A stretch of 40,710 nucleotides of DNA from Calditrichota bacterium (GCA_013151275.1 JAADIP010000237.1:1-40710), one strand, 5' to 3'; shown: positions 25,795 through 34,757, counted from the first letter of the stretch. Translations and numbers: made by a program. The notes: generated from the sequence alone by a model not told the origin.

Positions 25795-26466
25795 GTGCCA
25801 TATCTTGCGCCTTCCATTTTATCCGCGGATTTAACCTGTCTGGCAGATCAGATTCGGATTGTCGAAGAGCAGGGCGCGGATTTTATCCACATCGATGTGA
25901 TGGACGGACATTTTGTTCCTAACCTGACTTTTGGACCCGTAATTGTCGAAGCGGTCAAAAGGATCACCAAATTACCATTGGACGTTCATTTAATGGTTAA
26001 AAACCCGATGCAGTTTCTGGATTGGTTTGCCGCGGCGGGAGCGCATTACATCACCGTTCATCAGGAAGCGTGTCTGCATCTTGACCGCGCGATGAATCAT
26101 ATTAAAAATCTGGGCTGTAAAGCGGGCGTTTCTTTAAATCCCGCCACGCCTGTTCAAAGCATTCTGCATCTTTTGGAAAGCGTGGATCTGGTTTTAATAA
26201 TGTCGGTAAATCCCGGTTTTGGCGGGCAAAGTTTTATTCCATATACCCTAACTAAAATTCGCGAACTGCATGAGTACCGGCAGTCGCGCAAAACAAATTT
26301 TTTAATTGAAGTGGACGGCGGAATCAACGAAGAAACCGCCGAATCGGCGCTTAAAGCGGGCGCGGATGTTTTAGTGGCGGGTAACTCGATTTTCAATTCG
26401 CATTCCATAGCCGATTCCTGCGCAGAATTAAAATCGATTATTGTTAAAAACGGGGGAAAGGTGTGA
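25795..26466 (+). CDS. rpe: Ribulose-phosphate 3-epimerase
   Basis: A 223-residue TIM-barrel enzyme interconverting ribulose-5-phosphate and xylulose-5-phosphate in the pentose phosphate pathway. Diagnostic sequences: LAPSILSADLTCL, FIHIDVMDGHFVPNLTFGP (metal-binding His and Asp), LDVHLMVKNP, SVNPGFGGQSFIP, and the phosphate-binding EVDGGINEETA with VLVAGNSIF. It starts at GTG 25795 with AGAGG upstream; no ATG is available near the conserved N-terminus. It overlaps the next gene by GTGA. Confidence 0.97.
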   Translation: MPYLAPSILSADLTCLADQIRIVEEQGADFIHIDVMDGHFVPNLTFGPVIVEAVKRITKLPLDVHLMVKNPMQFLDWFAAAGAHYITVHQEACLHLDRAMNHIKNLGCKAGVSLNPATPVQSILHLLESVDLVLIMSVNPGFGGQSFIPYTLTKIRELHEYRQSRKTNFLIEVDGGINEETAESALKAGADVLVAGNSIFNSHSIADSCAELKSIIVKNGGKV

Positions 26467-27041
26467 ACCATACCCTTTCCTTTAAATTTGAATTGCAAAG
26501 GAAGGCAATTCACCTTTCAAGCGCGCTTATTCCTTTGCTCTATTATTTTTCTCATCAACGGTCGTTAATTCAGGCTATTTGTCTGATATTGGCGGTCGGA
26601 TTTTTAACCGCGGACATTCTGCGACTGAAATTTGCCCTTGTTCGCAAATTATTTTTAAATATATTTGGGAAGTTACTAAGGGATAAAGAAGTTAAAAATC
26701 GCATTACCGGAGCGACTTTTTTGTTTTCGGGAATGGCGCTTACGGTATTTTTGTTTCAGGAAAAACAGGCGGTGCCGGCGTTGTTGTTCGCCAGTATCGC
26801 GGATCCTGTCGCGGCGATCGTCGGACGGGCTTGGGGAGAGAACAAGTTTTTCGAAAAATCTCTTGAAGGCTCGGCGGGTTTTTACCTGGCGGCTGCGGCG
26901 ATCATTTTATTATTCACCAGGTACAGTTGGTGGGGATTAGTTGTTGCCATTATCGTGACTGTTGCGGAACTTTTGCCGTTGGGAATCGATGATAATCTTT
27001 TGGTTCCCGTTTTAACGGCGTATTTGTTAAGTCTGGGCTAA
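26463..27041 (+). CDS. Membrane CTP-dependent lipid kinase / cytidylyltransferase-like protein
   Basis: A 192-residue protein with about six membrane segments, similar in layout to the phytol/dolichol kinase (VTE5/SEC59) group. It has the N-terminal FELQRKAIHLSSALIPLLYY (family R-K-hydrophobic-H motif), the cytoplasmic loop LRDKEVKNRITGATFLFSG (family E...R.TGA.Y), FASIADPVAAIVGRAWG (family DPxAAxVGxxxG, the catalytic motif), and SLEGSAGFYLAA (family K(S/T)xEGSxA). It likely phosphorylates an isoprenoid or lipid alcohol; the substrate is unknown. It starts at GTG overlapping the rpe stop, preceded by GGGGGAAAGG. Confidence 0.85.
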   Translation: MNHTLSFKFELQRKAIHLSSALIPLLYYFSHQRSLIQAICLILAVGFLTADILRLKFALVRKLFLNIFGKLLRDKEVKNRITGATFLFSGMALTVFLFQEKQAVPALLFASIADPVAAIVGRAWGENKFFEKSLEGSAGFYLAAAAIILLFTRYSWWGLVVAIIVTVAELLPLGIDDNLLVPVLTAYLLSLG

Positions 27042-27056
27042 ATTCAGAGGATTCGG

Positions 27057-28034
27057 ATGAAAAAATACATATTAATAGGGTTGATTTTTTTAAGCGTTTT
27101 TGATTTTGCTTTTGCCGGCGGCTTTAAGAAATATGCCGGGGAATTCTTAAACATCGGCGCGGGAAGCAGAATTTCCGCCATGGCTGGCGCAGGAACGGCT
27201 GTTGTTAACGATGTCTCCGCCGCCTATTGGAATCCCGCGGGATTGGTACAGGCTAAAGGTTTCCAGATTCAGTTTACTCACGGTAAACAATTTATCAGCA
27301 GCATTCAGCACGATTACATCGCCCTTTCGCATCCCGTTAATGAAAATTCAACCGTCGGTATTTCTCTGTTTTATTTTACGGTGAACGGAATCAAAGACAG
27401 CCGTCAGGCGTTTAACGAAGCCGACAATAAGGTTGATTATTCAAAAATCAAAACATTTAATACCGGCGATTACGCTCTGTATCTGACGTTTGCCCGGAAA
27501 CGCACCGAAGACCTGCAATACGGTCTTAATGTGAAAATGATTTATCGTGATTTTAATGTCGAAAACGCCTTTGGACTCGGTTTTGATTTCGGGCTGCAAT
27601 ACCGCTGGTTCGATCAGGTTCGACTGGGATTGGTTTTAAAAGACATAACCGGCACAATGATCGCCTGGAGTACAAACGAGAAAGAATTTATCACCCCTTC
27701 TATGCGCATGGGTTTAAGTTATCGTTTTGAATGGCAGGCGACGGGATTGAGCGTGCAGCCCGCGGTTGATCTTCAGGTGATGTTCGAAGGACGCGATTAT
27801 TCCGCCCAATGGAATGTGGGTCCTATGAGCCTTGATAGTTTTTGGGGCTTGGAAGTCGGTTACAAACATTTGATTGCCTTACGCGCCGGACTGGATGATT
27901 TGAAACGGTTTAACACGGGTATCGGACTAAATATCCCCAAAATATCCTTTGACTACGCCTTTACCGCCTACGAATCGGAACTGGGAAACGTTCATCGTAT
28001 TTCGGTTCACCTATTTCTTAATTCGCTTTTTTAA
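27057..28034 (+). CDS. PorV/PorQ family outer-membrane beta-barrel protein
   Basis: A 325-residue protein with a typical signal peptide (MKKYILIGLIFLSVFDFAFA, cleavage after about residue 20). A family hallmark follows: NIGAGSRISAMAGAGTAVVN and SAAYWNPAGL. The rest is a series of alternating beta-strands with aromatic girdles ending in HRISVHLFLNSLF, as in FadL-like and PorV barrels. PorV proteins carry type IX secretion cargo in Bacteroidota; distant relatives in other FCB phyla are common and their roles are mostly unknown. CAGAGG supports the ATG. Its last 24 bp overlap the convergent TPR gene. Confidence 0.88.
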   Translation: MKKYILIGLIFLSVFDFAFAGGFKKYAGEFLNIGAGSRISAMAGAGTAVVNDVSAAYWNPAGLVQAKGFQIQFTHGKQFISSIQHDYIALSHPVNENSTVGISLFYFTVNGIKDSRQAFNEADNKVDYSKIKTFNTGDYALYLTFARKRTEDLQYGLNVKMIYRDFNVENAFGLGFDFGLQYRWFDQVRLGLVLKDITGTMIAWSTNEKEFITPSMRMGLSYRFEWQATGLSVQPAVDLQVMFEGRDYSAQWNVGPMSLDSFWGLEVGYKHLIALRAGLDDLKRFNTGIGLNIPKISFDYAFTAYESELGNVHRISVHLFLNSLF

Positions 28035-29288
28035 AAGTTTTACGCATTTTTGCGTATAAGGACTGTCCGGATATTCGGACTTCAAACGTTCGCAAATGTC
28101 TTTTGCCCGTCCGCTGTCGTTTAGTTTTTGGCTGTAAATTCTGGCAGCCTGATAGAGATAGCGCGGAGCGTTTTCCGAGGGCTGTTTAAACGAAGCCAGC
28201 AAAACGTAACAACGCGCCGCAGTATTGTAATTTTTAAACTTCTTCTCAAACACCTGCGCCATCGAATCGACCAAAACATAAATCGACGCCTCTCCGGCGT
28301 GTTTATTTAAATTCAACCCGATCAGAGTAATGGCTTCCTCATAGCGTTTGGTTTTAAGAAAAAGGAAAGTCAGCCGTTTAAACGCTTCCCTAAAAAGAGG
28401 ATGCTCCGGAAACGCTTCGAGAAATATCCGATAGTTGTCGATCCCGGCTTTAACCGAATCCAGACTGTCGGCGTAAAGTTCAGCCAGATAAAACTGAGCT
28501 CTGGCTGCGTGTTCGTCTTTTGGGAAGGAGTTGATTATTTGCAAAAATTGATCGAGCGCCTGCTGAAATTTGCCGAGGCGGCGGTAATCGATCCACGCGC
28601 TGCGAAACAGGGCGGCGGGGTAAAGAGGAGAAGTTTTGCGGAGAATGGTCAGTTCGCGAAAATTAGCCTCAGCCGTTTTGTATTTTCCCAGATTTTCGTT
28701 AAGGCTTCCTTTCCAGTATAATATCAAATCCTGCTTTGAATTCAGCTCTCTGCAACTTCTTTCGAAACGGTAAATTTCTTTGAGCAGGTCTTTGTTAAAA
28801 CAATCGAGGTTAAGGGCAAATAAAAAGTTGTAAAGATCGATTTGCGCTTCCGTTTTTGTCTCGAAAAAATGGTTGTGTTTTGCGTACTTCAGAATTTTTT
28901 CTTTTTGCTCGATCAGGCAGGCGAGCTTATTTTGAGACAGGATGTCTTCGATTCGACCGACGGCGTCCTTGACAAACTTGCTTTCCGGGTAAAGCACCGG
29001 AATTTTCAAATAGTTAATCAATGCCGAAGAGTTGTGTTTTTGACTGAAAAGAATTTCGGAGTACATCCAGGTAATCTGATCTCCCAGAGAAAAATCGGGA
29101 TATTTCTGCAGGAAATTTTCCAGTTCCGTTATTAAAAACGCATCATAATCGTGACTCTGATTTTCAAAATAGACCTGCTGTAAAAACGCGAATCGGTCGT
29201 TAAGCGTTTTCTCCTGGGCAAATAATAAAGCGACAAAAGATAAAATTAATAAAACGGAGCGCATATATTTTGTAATGCAAGGCGTCAT
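28011..29288 (-). CDS. Secreted TPR-repeat protein
   Basis: A 425-residue protein with an N-terminal signal peptide (MRSVLLILSFVALLFAQ or with eight extra residues). It continues into TPR-like helical pairs, clearest at about 200-330 (FRSAWIDYRRLGKFQQALDQ; ARAQFYLAELYADS) and 370-415 (APRYLYQAARIYSQKL). It has no lipobox cysteine next to the signal. It is probably periplasmic, perhaps an envelope assembly factor of BamD/YbgF style, but no specific function is evident. ATG 29288 lies 11 bp after the rqcH stop; ATG 29264 is an alternative that gives a more compact signal peptide. Neither has a strong ribosome site. Confidence 0.85.
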   Translation of the reverse strand: MTPCITKYMRSVLLILSFVALLFAQEKTLNDRFAFLQQVYFENQSHDYDAFLITELENFLQKYPDFSLGDQITWMYSEILFSQKHNSSALINYLKIPVLYPESKFVKDAVGRIEDILSQNKLACLIEQKEKILKYAKHNHFFETKTEAQIDLYNFLFALNLDCFNKDLLKEIYRFERSCRELNSKQDLILYWKGSLNENLGKYKTAEANFRELTILRKTSPLYPAALFRSAWIDYRRLGKFQQALDQFLQIINSFPKDEHAARAQFYLAELYADSLDSVKAGIDNYRIFLEAFPEHPLFREAFKRLTFLFLKTKRYEEAITLIGLNLNKHAGEASIYVLVDSMAQVFEKKFKNYNTAARCYVLLASFKQPSENAPRYLYQAARIYSQKLNDSGRAKDICERLKSEYPDSPYTQKCVKLLKKRIKK

Positions 29289-29299
29289 CTTTTAGTTCC

Positions 29300-30976
29300 C
29301 TATTTTATCTCCAAAGGTTTGACAAAAATTACTTTTTCGTTTTGAACTTTAACCGTGCCCGGCGGAGCTTTACGAATTCGGCTGACATAACGAACCTGCG
29401 TGTAAATAACCGAAACGGTGGAAGAGTGTTTTGCTTTGCTGTTGGCTGCCGCAATTTGGGCAGCCTGCTCGATAATATGGCGCGGCGGTAATTGATCCTT
29501 TTTGGGTACACGTATAATCACATGCGCGCCGGTAACCCCCTGAGCATGCAACCAGACGTCCCATTTGTTGGCAAAGCGAAAAGTCAGCAAGTCGTTGTTT
29601 TCACCGTCTTTTCCTATGTAAACGTCCCAGGTTTTATTCAGAATCAGACGTTTAAAAGAATAACGCAGATTGGAAGAGGGTATTTGTCGATCCGCCTCGG
29701 CTGCGGTTTTTTGGATTAATTTTATCTCTTTTAATTTCCGGCTGAATTTGCGCAAGCGATCAAGATCTTTAATCTTATTTAAATCGGCGATTAGTTGCTC
29801 TATTTCCTTTATTTCTTTCTGATAGGTGTTTAATTTGATTTCCTGAATGTTTTTTTCCTCGTTAAGGCGTTTAAATTTGTTGAAGTACCGTTCGGCGTTG
29901 GCGACCACCGTTCTGGACGGGTTCAGTTTGATCTTAATTTTTTCCTTTTCTTCCGAGAAAATATTTTCCAATTCAACCTCACGCGCGCCCTTGGGGATTT
30001 GATTCTTGAAAGTTAAAAGAAGATTGGCTTTAAGTTCGGCTTCTTCTTTACGGCTGGTAAGGTCGGAGTTTTTCTTTAATTTTTCTACGGAATTACGGAG
30101 ATAATTTAAACGTGTGCTTAAAGCTTTTGAACAAACCGATTGAAGCCGTTCGAATTCCAGAACAAATTGTTTTTCACGGTAAAAAACGGACAAAGCGTCG
30201 TTAATAGAAGAGCGGCGCCGAGCGGTTAATTTTTCGGAATCTTCGAGATGCAAAAGAGGAATGACGGAAATCCTGTTAATACGCTCGTTGTCCGGCTTAA
30301 AATAAAGATACGCCGTTCCGGAATTCATTTCTTCGCCGATTTTTACAAGCGTGTCGATCAGGCGTTGTTTTTGGGAATCGTTCAGGTCGCAGAGTTTTAA
30401 ATCCGCGTTCAATTGAATCCTGAACAGAATTTCGTTAAACAGCAAATTACTCAATGCGGCAAAATTCTTTTTTAAAAAGGTGAATATCGATTGATCGGGA
30501 TTTGACGCCGCAAAATCTTCCAAAACCTCCCGCTCGACGGAATTCAAAGCGAATTTTTCAGGTTTTTTTGTGGCGGTCTCCGGATATTCCAGACGGTCTT
30601 TGAAGGTTGAAATAAGTTTTTCTTCTTTGTCGAATAGAAAGATGTTGTTAAAATTTCCGTAAAAAACGGCTTCAAGACGAAAATTTTCGGTTTCGATCAA
30701 CAAATGTTTATCGAAATTTAATAACGAAATATTTAGAATTGTCTGACCGTTGAGCTCCGGAAATAGTTTGAGAACGGGCTGCTTTACAACCGATTGTTTC
30801 GAGATCAGAAAATAGGGCTGGTCGGGAGCAACCGATAAACGCAGGAACAGATCACTGTTTAAAGTAAGAACCAGTTCGTTTTTTCGATAAGTGAACGCAG
30901 TGCCAATTTGACATCCCAAAACCCGAGGTTTTAATTCCTTAATTAATTGCGCAAATAAATAAAAGTTTTTGTGCAT
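29300..30976 (-). CDS. rqcH: NFACT-family protein, RqcH (Rqc2 homologue)
   Basis: A 558-residue protein in the usual order. The NFACT-N domain (about 1-200) contains FYGNFNNIFLFD. Helix-hairpin-helix and a long coiled coil follow (about 270-430, rich in K/E/L). The C-terminal NFACT-R domain has WDVYIGKDGENNDLLTF, WDVWLHAQGVTGAHVII and AAANSKAKHSSTVSV. RqcH binds stalled 50S subunits and recruits tRNA-Ala to add alanine tails in ribosome quality control. The paired Asp-Arg thought essential in B. subtilis RqcH appears here as FDKH (D89, K90). Older annotations call such proteins fibronectin-binding. It is divergent from yicC. Confidence 0.93.
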   Translation of the reverse strand: MHKNFYLFAQLIKELKPRVLGCQIGTAFTYRKNELVLTLNSDLFLRLSVAPDQPYFLISKQSVVKQPVLKLFPELNGQTILNISLLNFDKHLLIETENFRLEAVFYGNFNNIFLFDKEEKLISTFKDRLEYPETATKKPEKFALNSVEREVLEDFAASNPDQSIFTFLKKNFAALSNLLFNEILFRIQLNADLKLCDLNDSQKQRLIDTLVKIGEEMNSGTAYLYFKPDNERINRISVIPLLHLEDSEKLTARRRSSINDALSVFYREKQFVLEFERLQSVCSKALSTRLNYLRNSVEKLKKNSDLTSRKEEAELKANLLLTFKNQIPKGAREVELENIFSEEKEKIKIKLNPSRTVVANAERYFNKFKRLNEEKNIQEIKLNTYQKEIKEIEQLIADLNKIKDLDRLRKFSRKLKEIKLIQKTAAEADRQIPSSNLRYSFKRLILNKTWDVYIGKDGENNDLLTFRFANKWDVWLHAQGVTGAHVIIRVPKKDQLPPRHIIEQAAQIAAANSKAKHSSTVSVIYTQVRYVSRIRKAPPGTVKVQNEKVIFVKPLEIK

Positions 30977-31161
30977 GAACCTTTTTGCTTTTAGTTTGGG
31001 AGATTAATAAATTAAACACTTACTTAAATTTTGTTAATATTGATTTAGCCCTGTTGAGAATTTCGATTATATGCTTTGGGCAAAAAATTACTGTTCTGAA
31101 AAAGATCGTAAAGGAACCCGTCTTCCTTTCGGTTTTTCTAAGCTAAATCAATTGCAATTGG

Positions 31162-31191
31162 TTACAATTTACAAAGAAACAGTGTTAAAAT
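31162..31191 (+). promoter_or_regulatory. Possible promoter of the yicC operon
   Basis: TTACAA, an 18-base spacer and TAAAAT, ending 28 bp before the yicC start. The -10 box is good, the -35 box poor. A 7-bp hairpin (AAAGGAA at 31110-31116 with TTCCTTT at 31123-31129) lies just upstream; its role is unknown. Confidence 0.35.
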
Positions 31192-31219
31192 AAATTTTGA
31201 TTTTTTACGGAGAATATCT

Positions 31220-32095
31220 ATGCGCAGCATGACCGGATACGGAAAAGGGATAAGTCGAAATGAAAATTTCGAAGTATCCGTGGAATTAAAAAGTGTGAAC
31301 AATCGATTTCTGGATTTGAATGTTCGATTACCCAAAGAGTTAAGCCACGAAGAAAACCCCGTACGGGAGCTTGTTAAAAGCAGGATTAAAAGGGGTAAGG
31401 TCAGTGTTTTTATTAATTTGAAACAAAATCCGCAAAGCGAAAGCGGCGCCTTCATTAACTGGGAAGAGGTTCAAAAGAATTACAATCAGTTAAAAGTAAT
31501 TCAGGAAAAACTGGGACTCGGCGATCCCGTCAGGCTCGATCATCTTCTTGCGTTTCAGGATATTTTTACCCCCGATCTGGAAACAATTGCCGAGGAGCAA
31601 ATACATCCCTTAATATTTGAGGCTCTGGAAAAAGCGCTTGAAGAATTTATCAGCATGAGCGAAAGAGAGGGCAGGAATATTTTTGCGGATATTGAAGGAC
31701 GAGTTAAAAAAATAGAAAAATTAACCCACGAAATTCAGGAATTGGCTCCGCAGAATCTGAAATCCGAATTCGACCGCCTGTACAAAAATGTACTTAATCT
31801 GATAAGCGAAAAAAATTTGGAAAACAGTCGTTTGGAGCAGGAAATAGCGATAATCTCCGATCGGGTTGATATTACCGAAGAGTGCGTGCGCTTGTTGAGT
31901 CATATCGATCTTTTCAAAATAACGCTGACATCAAAAGACGAGGTCGGTAAACGAATGAATTTTATTTTGCAGGAAATGCATCGGGAAGCAAACACGATTA
32001 ATTCCAAAACCACAATGCTGGAAATTTCACACAGGATTATTCAGGTAAAAGAAGAAATTGAAAAGCTAAGGGAACAGGTACAGAATATTGAATAG
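31220..32095 (+). CDS. yicC: YicC family endoribonuclease / RNase-associated protein
   Basis: A 291-residue YicC. It begins MRSMTGYGKGIS, has the conserved ELKSVNNRFLDLNVRLP block, and ends with KDEVGKRMNFILQEMHREAN and NTINSKTTMLEIS, all family signatures. In E. coli YicC promotes degradation of the small RNA RyhB and a B. subtilis relative acts in RNA processing; it is regarded as an endoribonuclease or adaptor. ACGGAG before the ATG supports the start. First gene of the yicC-gmk-coaB-UDG operon, a common arrangement. Confidence 0.95.
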   Translation: MRSMTGYGKGISRNENFEVSVELKSVNNRFLDLNVRLPKELSHEENPVRELVKSRIKRGKVSVFINLKQNPQSESGAFINWEEVQKNYNQLKVIQEKLGLGDPVRLDHLLAFQDIFTPDLETIAEEQIHPLIFEALEKALEEFISMSEREGRNIFADIEGRVKKIEKLTHEIQELAPQNLKSEFDRLYKNVLNLISEKNLENSRLEQEIAIISDRVDITEECVRLLSHIDLFKITLTSKDEVGKRMNFILQEMHREANTINSKTTMLEISHRIIQVKEEIEKLREQVQNIE

Positions 32096-32106
32096 CAGGA
32101 GAGAGA

Positions 32107-32670
32107 ATGAGATTTAAATCGCCTTACATTGTTTTTTCGGCTCCTTCCGGCGGAGGTAAGACGACCGTTGTTAAATTGCTGACGGAAAAATATCCCGAAA
32201 TGGTTATTTCGGTTTCGGCGACCACGCGACCGAAACGCCCCGGAGAAGTGAACGGTGTTGATTATCATTTTATTACCAAACAAGAATTTGAAAATCTTAT
32301 TAAAAAAGGGCGGTTTTTGGAATATGAACAGGTTCACGGACACTATTACGGAACTTTAAAAGAACATGTGGATAATCACATTAAAAACAATAAAGTTGTG
32401 CTGTTTGATATTGACGTCAACGGCGCCTTATCGATCAAACGTCATTATCCGGAGGCGATTCTGATCTTTTTGAAACCTCCCAGCGAAGAGGAGCTGATTA
32501 AACGCCTGAAACAACGAAGAACCGAAACCGAAGAGAGCATTAACCGCCGCCTGAAAAGACTCCCTTTCGAGTACGAACAGGCGAAGAAATTCGATCACGT
32601 TATTGTTAATGACGATTTGCAGAACACAATAAAAGAAATAGAAAAACGGATTCTTATTTCCGGAGAATAA
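32107..32670 (+). CDS. gmk: Guanylate kinase
   Basis: A 187-residue enzyme that makes GDP from GMP and ATP. The P-loop is FSAPSGGGKTTVV (residues about 9-21). The GMP-binding segment has SVSATTRPKRPGEVNGVDYHF and the lid has RRTETEESINRRL. GCAGGAGAG is the ribosome site. It lies 11 bp after yicC and 2 bp before coaB. The rpoZ gene, often found between gmk and coaBC, is not here. Confidence 0.97.
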   Translation: MRFKSPYIVFSAPSGGGKTTVVKLLTEKYPEMVISVSATTRPKRPGEVNGVDYHFITKQEFENLIKKGRFLEYEQVHGHYYGTLKEHVDNHIKNNKVVLFDIDVNGALSIKRHYPEAILIFLKPPSEEELIKRLKQRRTETEESINRRLKRLPFEYEQAKKFDHVIVNDDLQNTIKEIEKRILISGE

Positions 32671-32672
32671 AA

Positions 32673-33734
32673 ATGTCCGTCGGGATTATTGATCGTACAG
32701 ACTATCAACTGCTGCTTGCTTTGCCTTTAATATTAAGGGTTTGTCAATCGGACGACGCGGTTTTAATAAATACGACCGAACGGAACCGGAATATCGTAAG
32801 TCGTCTCCGGGAGCTGAATCCCGGAATTGTTCCGATCGATGATCCCCGACAGGCAAGCGAAGCGGATGTGTTGATCTGGCTGCTGAACTCCGCGGAATTT
32901 CCCGAATCGTCTGTCCCTTCCAAAACAATTTTTTATCCCATTCTGAAAAAAGAAGACCTGACGCGTTACAGGCAAGCCCCTGTCCGATCGGGTTTAAAGG
33001 TTCCGCCCGGCTCCGAAATTGTGTCGGGTTATGTGCCCGGCGACATCGATTCGCTCATGGATTTCATTCGTTTTGTAAAAAGCAAGCACCCGTTAAAGGG
33101 GAAAAAACTGTTGATAACCGGCGGACCGACGGCGGAAGACATCGATCCCGTGCGCTTTATTACAAATCGTTCATCCGGAAAAATGGGCGTTGCTCTGGCG
33201 CGGGCGGCGTTTATTTTTGGCGCGGAGGTGAAATTGGTACTGGGTCCCGCCTCGGTTGCCGTGCCCGAATATTTGGACTGCATTCGCGTCCGGTCGGCTA
33301 AAGAGATGGCGGAGGTTGTTCTCGATCGGTTTGATGAATCGGATATTTACATCGGAGCGGCGGCGGTGGCGGATTTTACTCCGGCGCGGTTCAGCGATCA
33401 AAAAATAAAAAAAAGCGGGAAGGGGCTGGAATTAAAATTAACCCGCACAACCGATATTTTAGCCGCCTTAAGCGATCGCAAAAAACATCAGATTCTGGTT
33501 GGCTTTTCGGTAGAGACGGAAAATGAATTGGAAAATTCAAAACAAAAGTTGAAACAAAAGAATCTGGATTTTATTATTATAAATAATCCAAAGCACAAAG
33601 GAGCCGCTTTCGGACAGGAGACCAATAAAGTTCTTGTTCTGGATCGTAACGGTAATGTGTCCGACTTGCCGCTGCAAAGCAAACTGGAAATCGGATTGAA
33701 AATCATGAATTTATTAGCAGAAACCGAAAGATAA
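32673..33734 (+). CDS. coaB: Phosphopantothenate-cysteine ligase (CoaB) with degenerate CoaC-like N-terminal region
   Basis: A 353-residue protein. Residues about 140-350 are a well-conserved CoaB: LLITGGPTAEDIDPVRFITN, RSSGKMGVALARAA, AAAVADFTPARF, QKIKKSG and LKQKNLDFIIINN. CoaB joins cysteine to 4'-phosphopantothenate using CTP. The first 135 residues sit where CoaBC proteins carry the FMN-dependent decarboxylase, but they are about 50 residues shorter. They lack the active-site histidine motif (GHISLA), the PAMNxxMW motif and the catalytic cysteine (local sequence EIVSGYVPG, Ser118). CoaC activity must come from elsewhere. Translation probably couples to gmk (2-bp gap; CGGAG in the gmk end). 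Confidence 0.9.
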   Translation: MSVGIIDRTDYQLLLALPLILRVCQSDDAVLINTTERNRNIVSRLRELNPGIVPIDDPRQASEADVLIWLLNSAEFPESSVPSKTIFYPILKKEDLTRYRQAPVRSGLKVPPGSEIVSGYVPGDIDSLMDFIRFVKSKHPLKGKKLLITGGPTAEDIDPVRFITNRSSGKMGVALARAAFIFGAEVKLVLGPASVAVPEYLDCIRVRSAKEMAEVVLDRFDESDIYIGAAAVADFTPARFSDQKIKKSGKGLELKLTRTTDILAALSDRKKHQILVGFSVETENELENSKQKLKQKNLDFIIINNPKHKGAAFGQETNKVLVLDRNGNVSDLPLQSKLEIGLKIMNLLAETER

Positions 33735-33735
33735 T

Positions 33736-34461
33736 ATGAGCGAAAAAGAGATTTTTGAGCAGATAGAGAATTATTTTAAGTGGTATCAAAAAATTTACGG
33801 TTCTTCGCTTTATTTAAAGCATGAAATCAGCGATGTTAACATCGTCGCGCAAGCGCCCGTACAACCCGCGTCGCAAAAAGTAACCCGCGTAAGCGGATAC
33901 AGCCAAACGAGCCCGGAATTACAGGAATTTTATCTGCAGATTAAAGATTGCAGGAAGTGCGAATTGCACAAAACGCGCAAGAATTTTGTCTTCGGATACG
34001 GGAACGCCAATGCCAAAGTGATGTTCGTCGGCGAAGCTCCGGGCAAAGAAGAAGACGAACAGGGGCTGCCGTTTGTCGGTCCCGCCGGTAAACTTTTGGA
34101 TAAGATGCTATTTTCCGTGGGCTTGAAAAGGGAAGACGTGTACATCGCCAACGTTTTAAAGTGTCGTCCGCCGATGAACCGGAATCCCAGACCCGACGAA
34201 GTAATGCAATGCGAACCTTATTTAAAAAAACAACTTGAGCTGATCAAACCTCGTTTGATTGTGGCTCTGGGTCTTTACGCTGCGCAGTCGTTGCTGAAAA
34301 CGCAGCAGACGTTAAGTAAAATGCGCGGCAGCATTCATCAATACGAAAATATTCCGATCATTATCACCTACCATCCCGCCGCCCTGCTTCGCAATCCGAT
34401 GTGGAAACAGCAAGCCTGGGAAGACCTGAAACAAGTCAAAAAACTGCTTCAGAAAACGTGA
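33736..34461 (+). CDS. Family 4 uracil-DNA glycosylase
   Basis: A 241-residue iron-sulfur uracil-DNA glycosylase (type 4 / UDGa). It removes uracil from DNA at the start of base excision repair. Motif 1 is GEAPGKEEDEQGLPFVG (residues 99-115), motif 3 is YHPAALLRNP. The four cluster cysteines are C72 and C75 (DCRKCELHKT), C143 (VLKCRPP) and C159 (MQCEP). About 60 residues of less conserved N-terminal sequence precede the domain, as in many bacterial members annotated as phage SPO1 polymerase-related. It starts one base after the coaB stop with a weak ribosome site. Last gene of the yicC operon. Confidence 0.94.
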   Translation: MSEKEIFEQIENYFKWYQKIYGSSLYLKHEISDVNIVAQAPVQPASQKVTRVSGYSQTSPELQEFYLQIKDCRKCELHKTRKNFVFGYGNANAKVMFVGEAPGKEEDEQGLPFVGPAGKLLDKMLFSVGLKREDVYIANVLKCRPPMNRNPRPDEVMQCEPYLKKQLELIKPRLIVALGLYAAQSLLKTQQTLSKMRGSIHQYENIPIIITYHPAALLRNPMWKQQAWEDLKQVKKLLQKT

Positions 34462-34664
34462 AATTTAACACTCACGGTATGGTAATCCGTTTAATTTAAG
34501 ATTTACCGAAAACGGTTGAAATACGGACGGCGACGGGATTTAATCCGAAAACCTTAAATTGCAATCAGGCTTAACATTTTGCATATTTGTTAATGCACGC
34601 GCGTTCGATTTGAACCTTGGGGATAAAGCGGTCAAATTTTTCTGCTTTGTCGGCAAAAAAGTTC

Positions 34665-34693
34665 TTGACCGGACGGGTTTTTTTACTTATTCT
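34665..34693 (+). promoter_or_regulatory. Sigma-70-like promoter of dnaB-rel
   Basis: TTGACC, a 17-base T-rich spacer, then TATTCT. Transcription would start near 34700, leaving a 100-nt leader before the dnaB ATG. Confidence 0.55.
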
Positions 34694-34735
34694 TAAATCT
34701 GTTAGTAGTACTCAAATGTGTAAAGTTTAATTGAG

Positions 34736-34757
34736 TTGTTACCAAAAACGGTAACAA
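34736..34757 (+). promoter_or_regulatory. Inverted repeat in the dnaB leader
   Basis: TTGTTACC and GGTAACAA are perfect 8-bp arms around AAAAAC. It lies downstream of the predicted transcription start and about 42 bp before the start codon. It could be an operator or an RNA hairpin; the trailing A-run excludes a plus-strand terminator. Confidence 0.4.
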
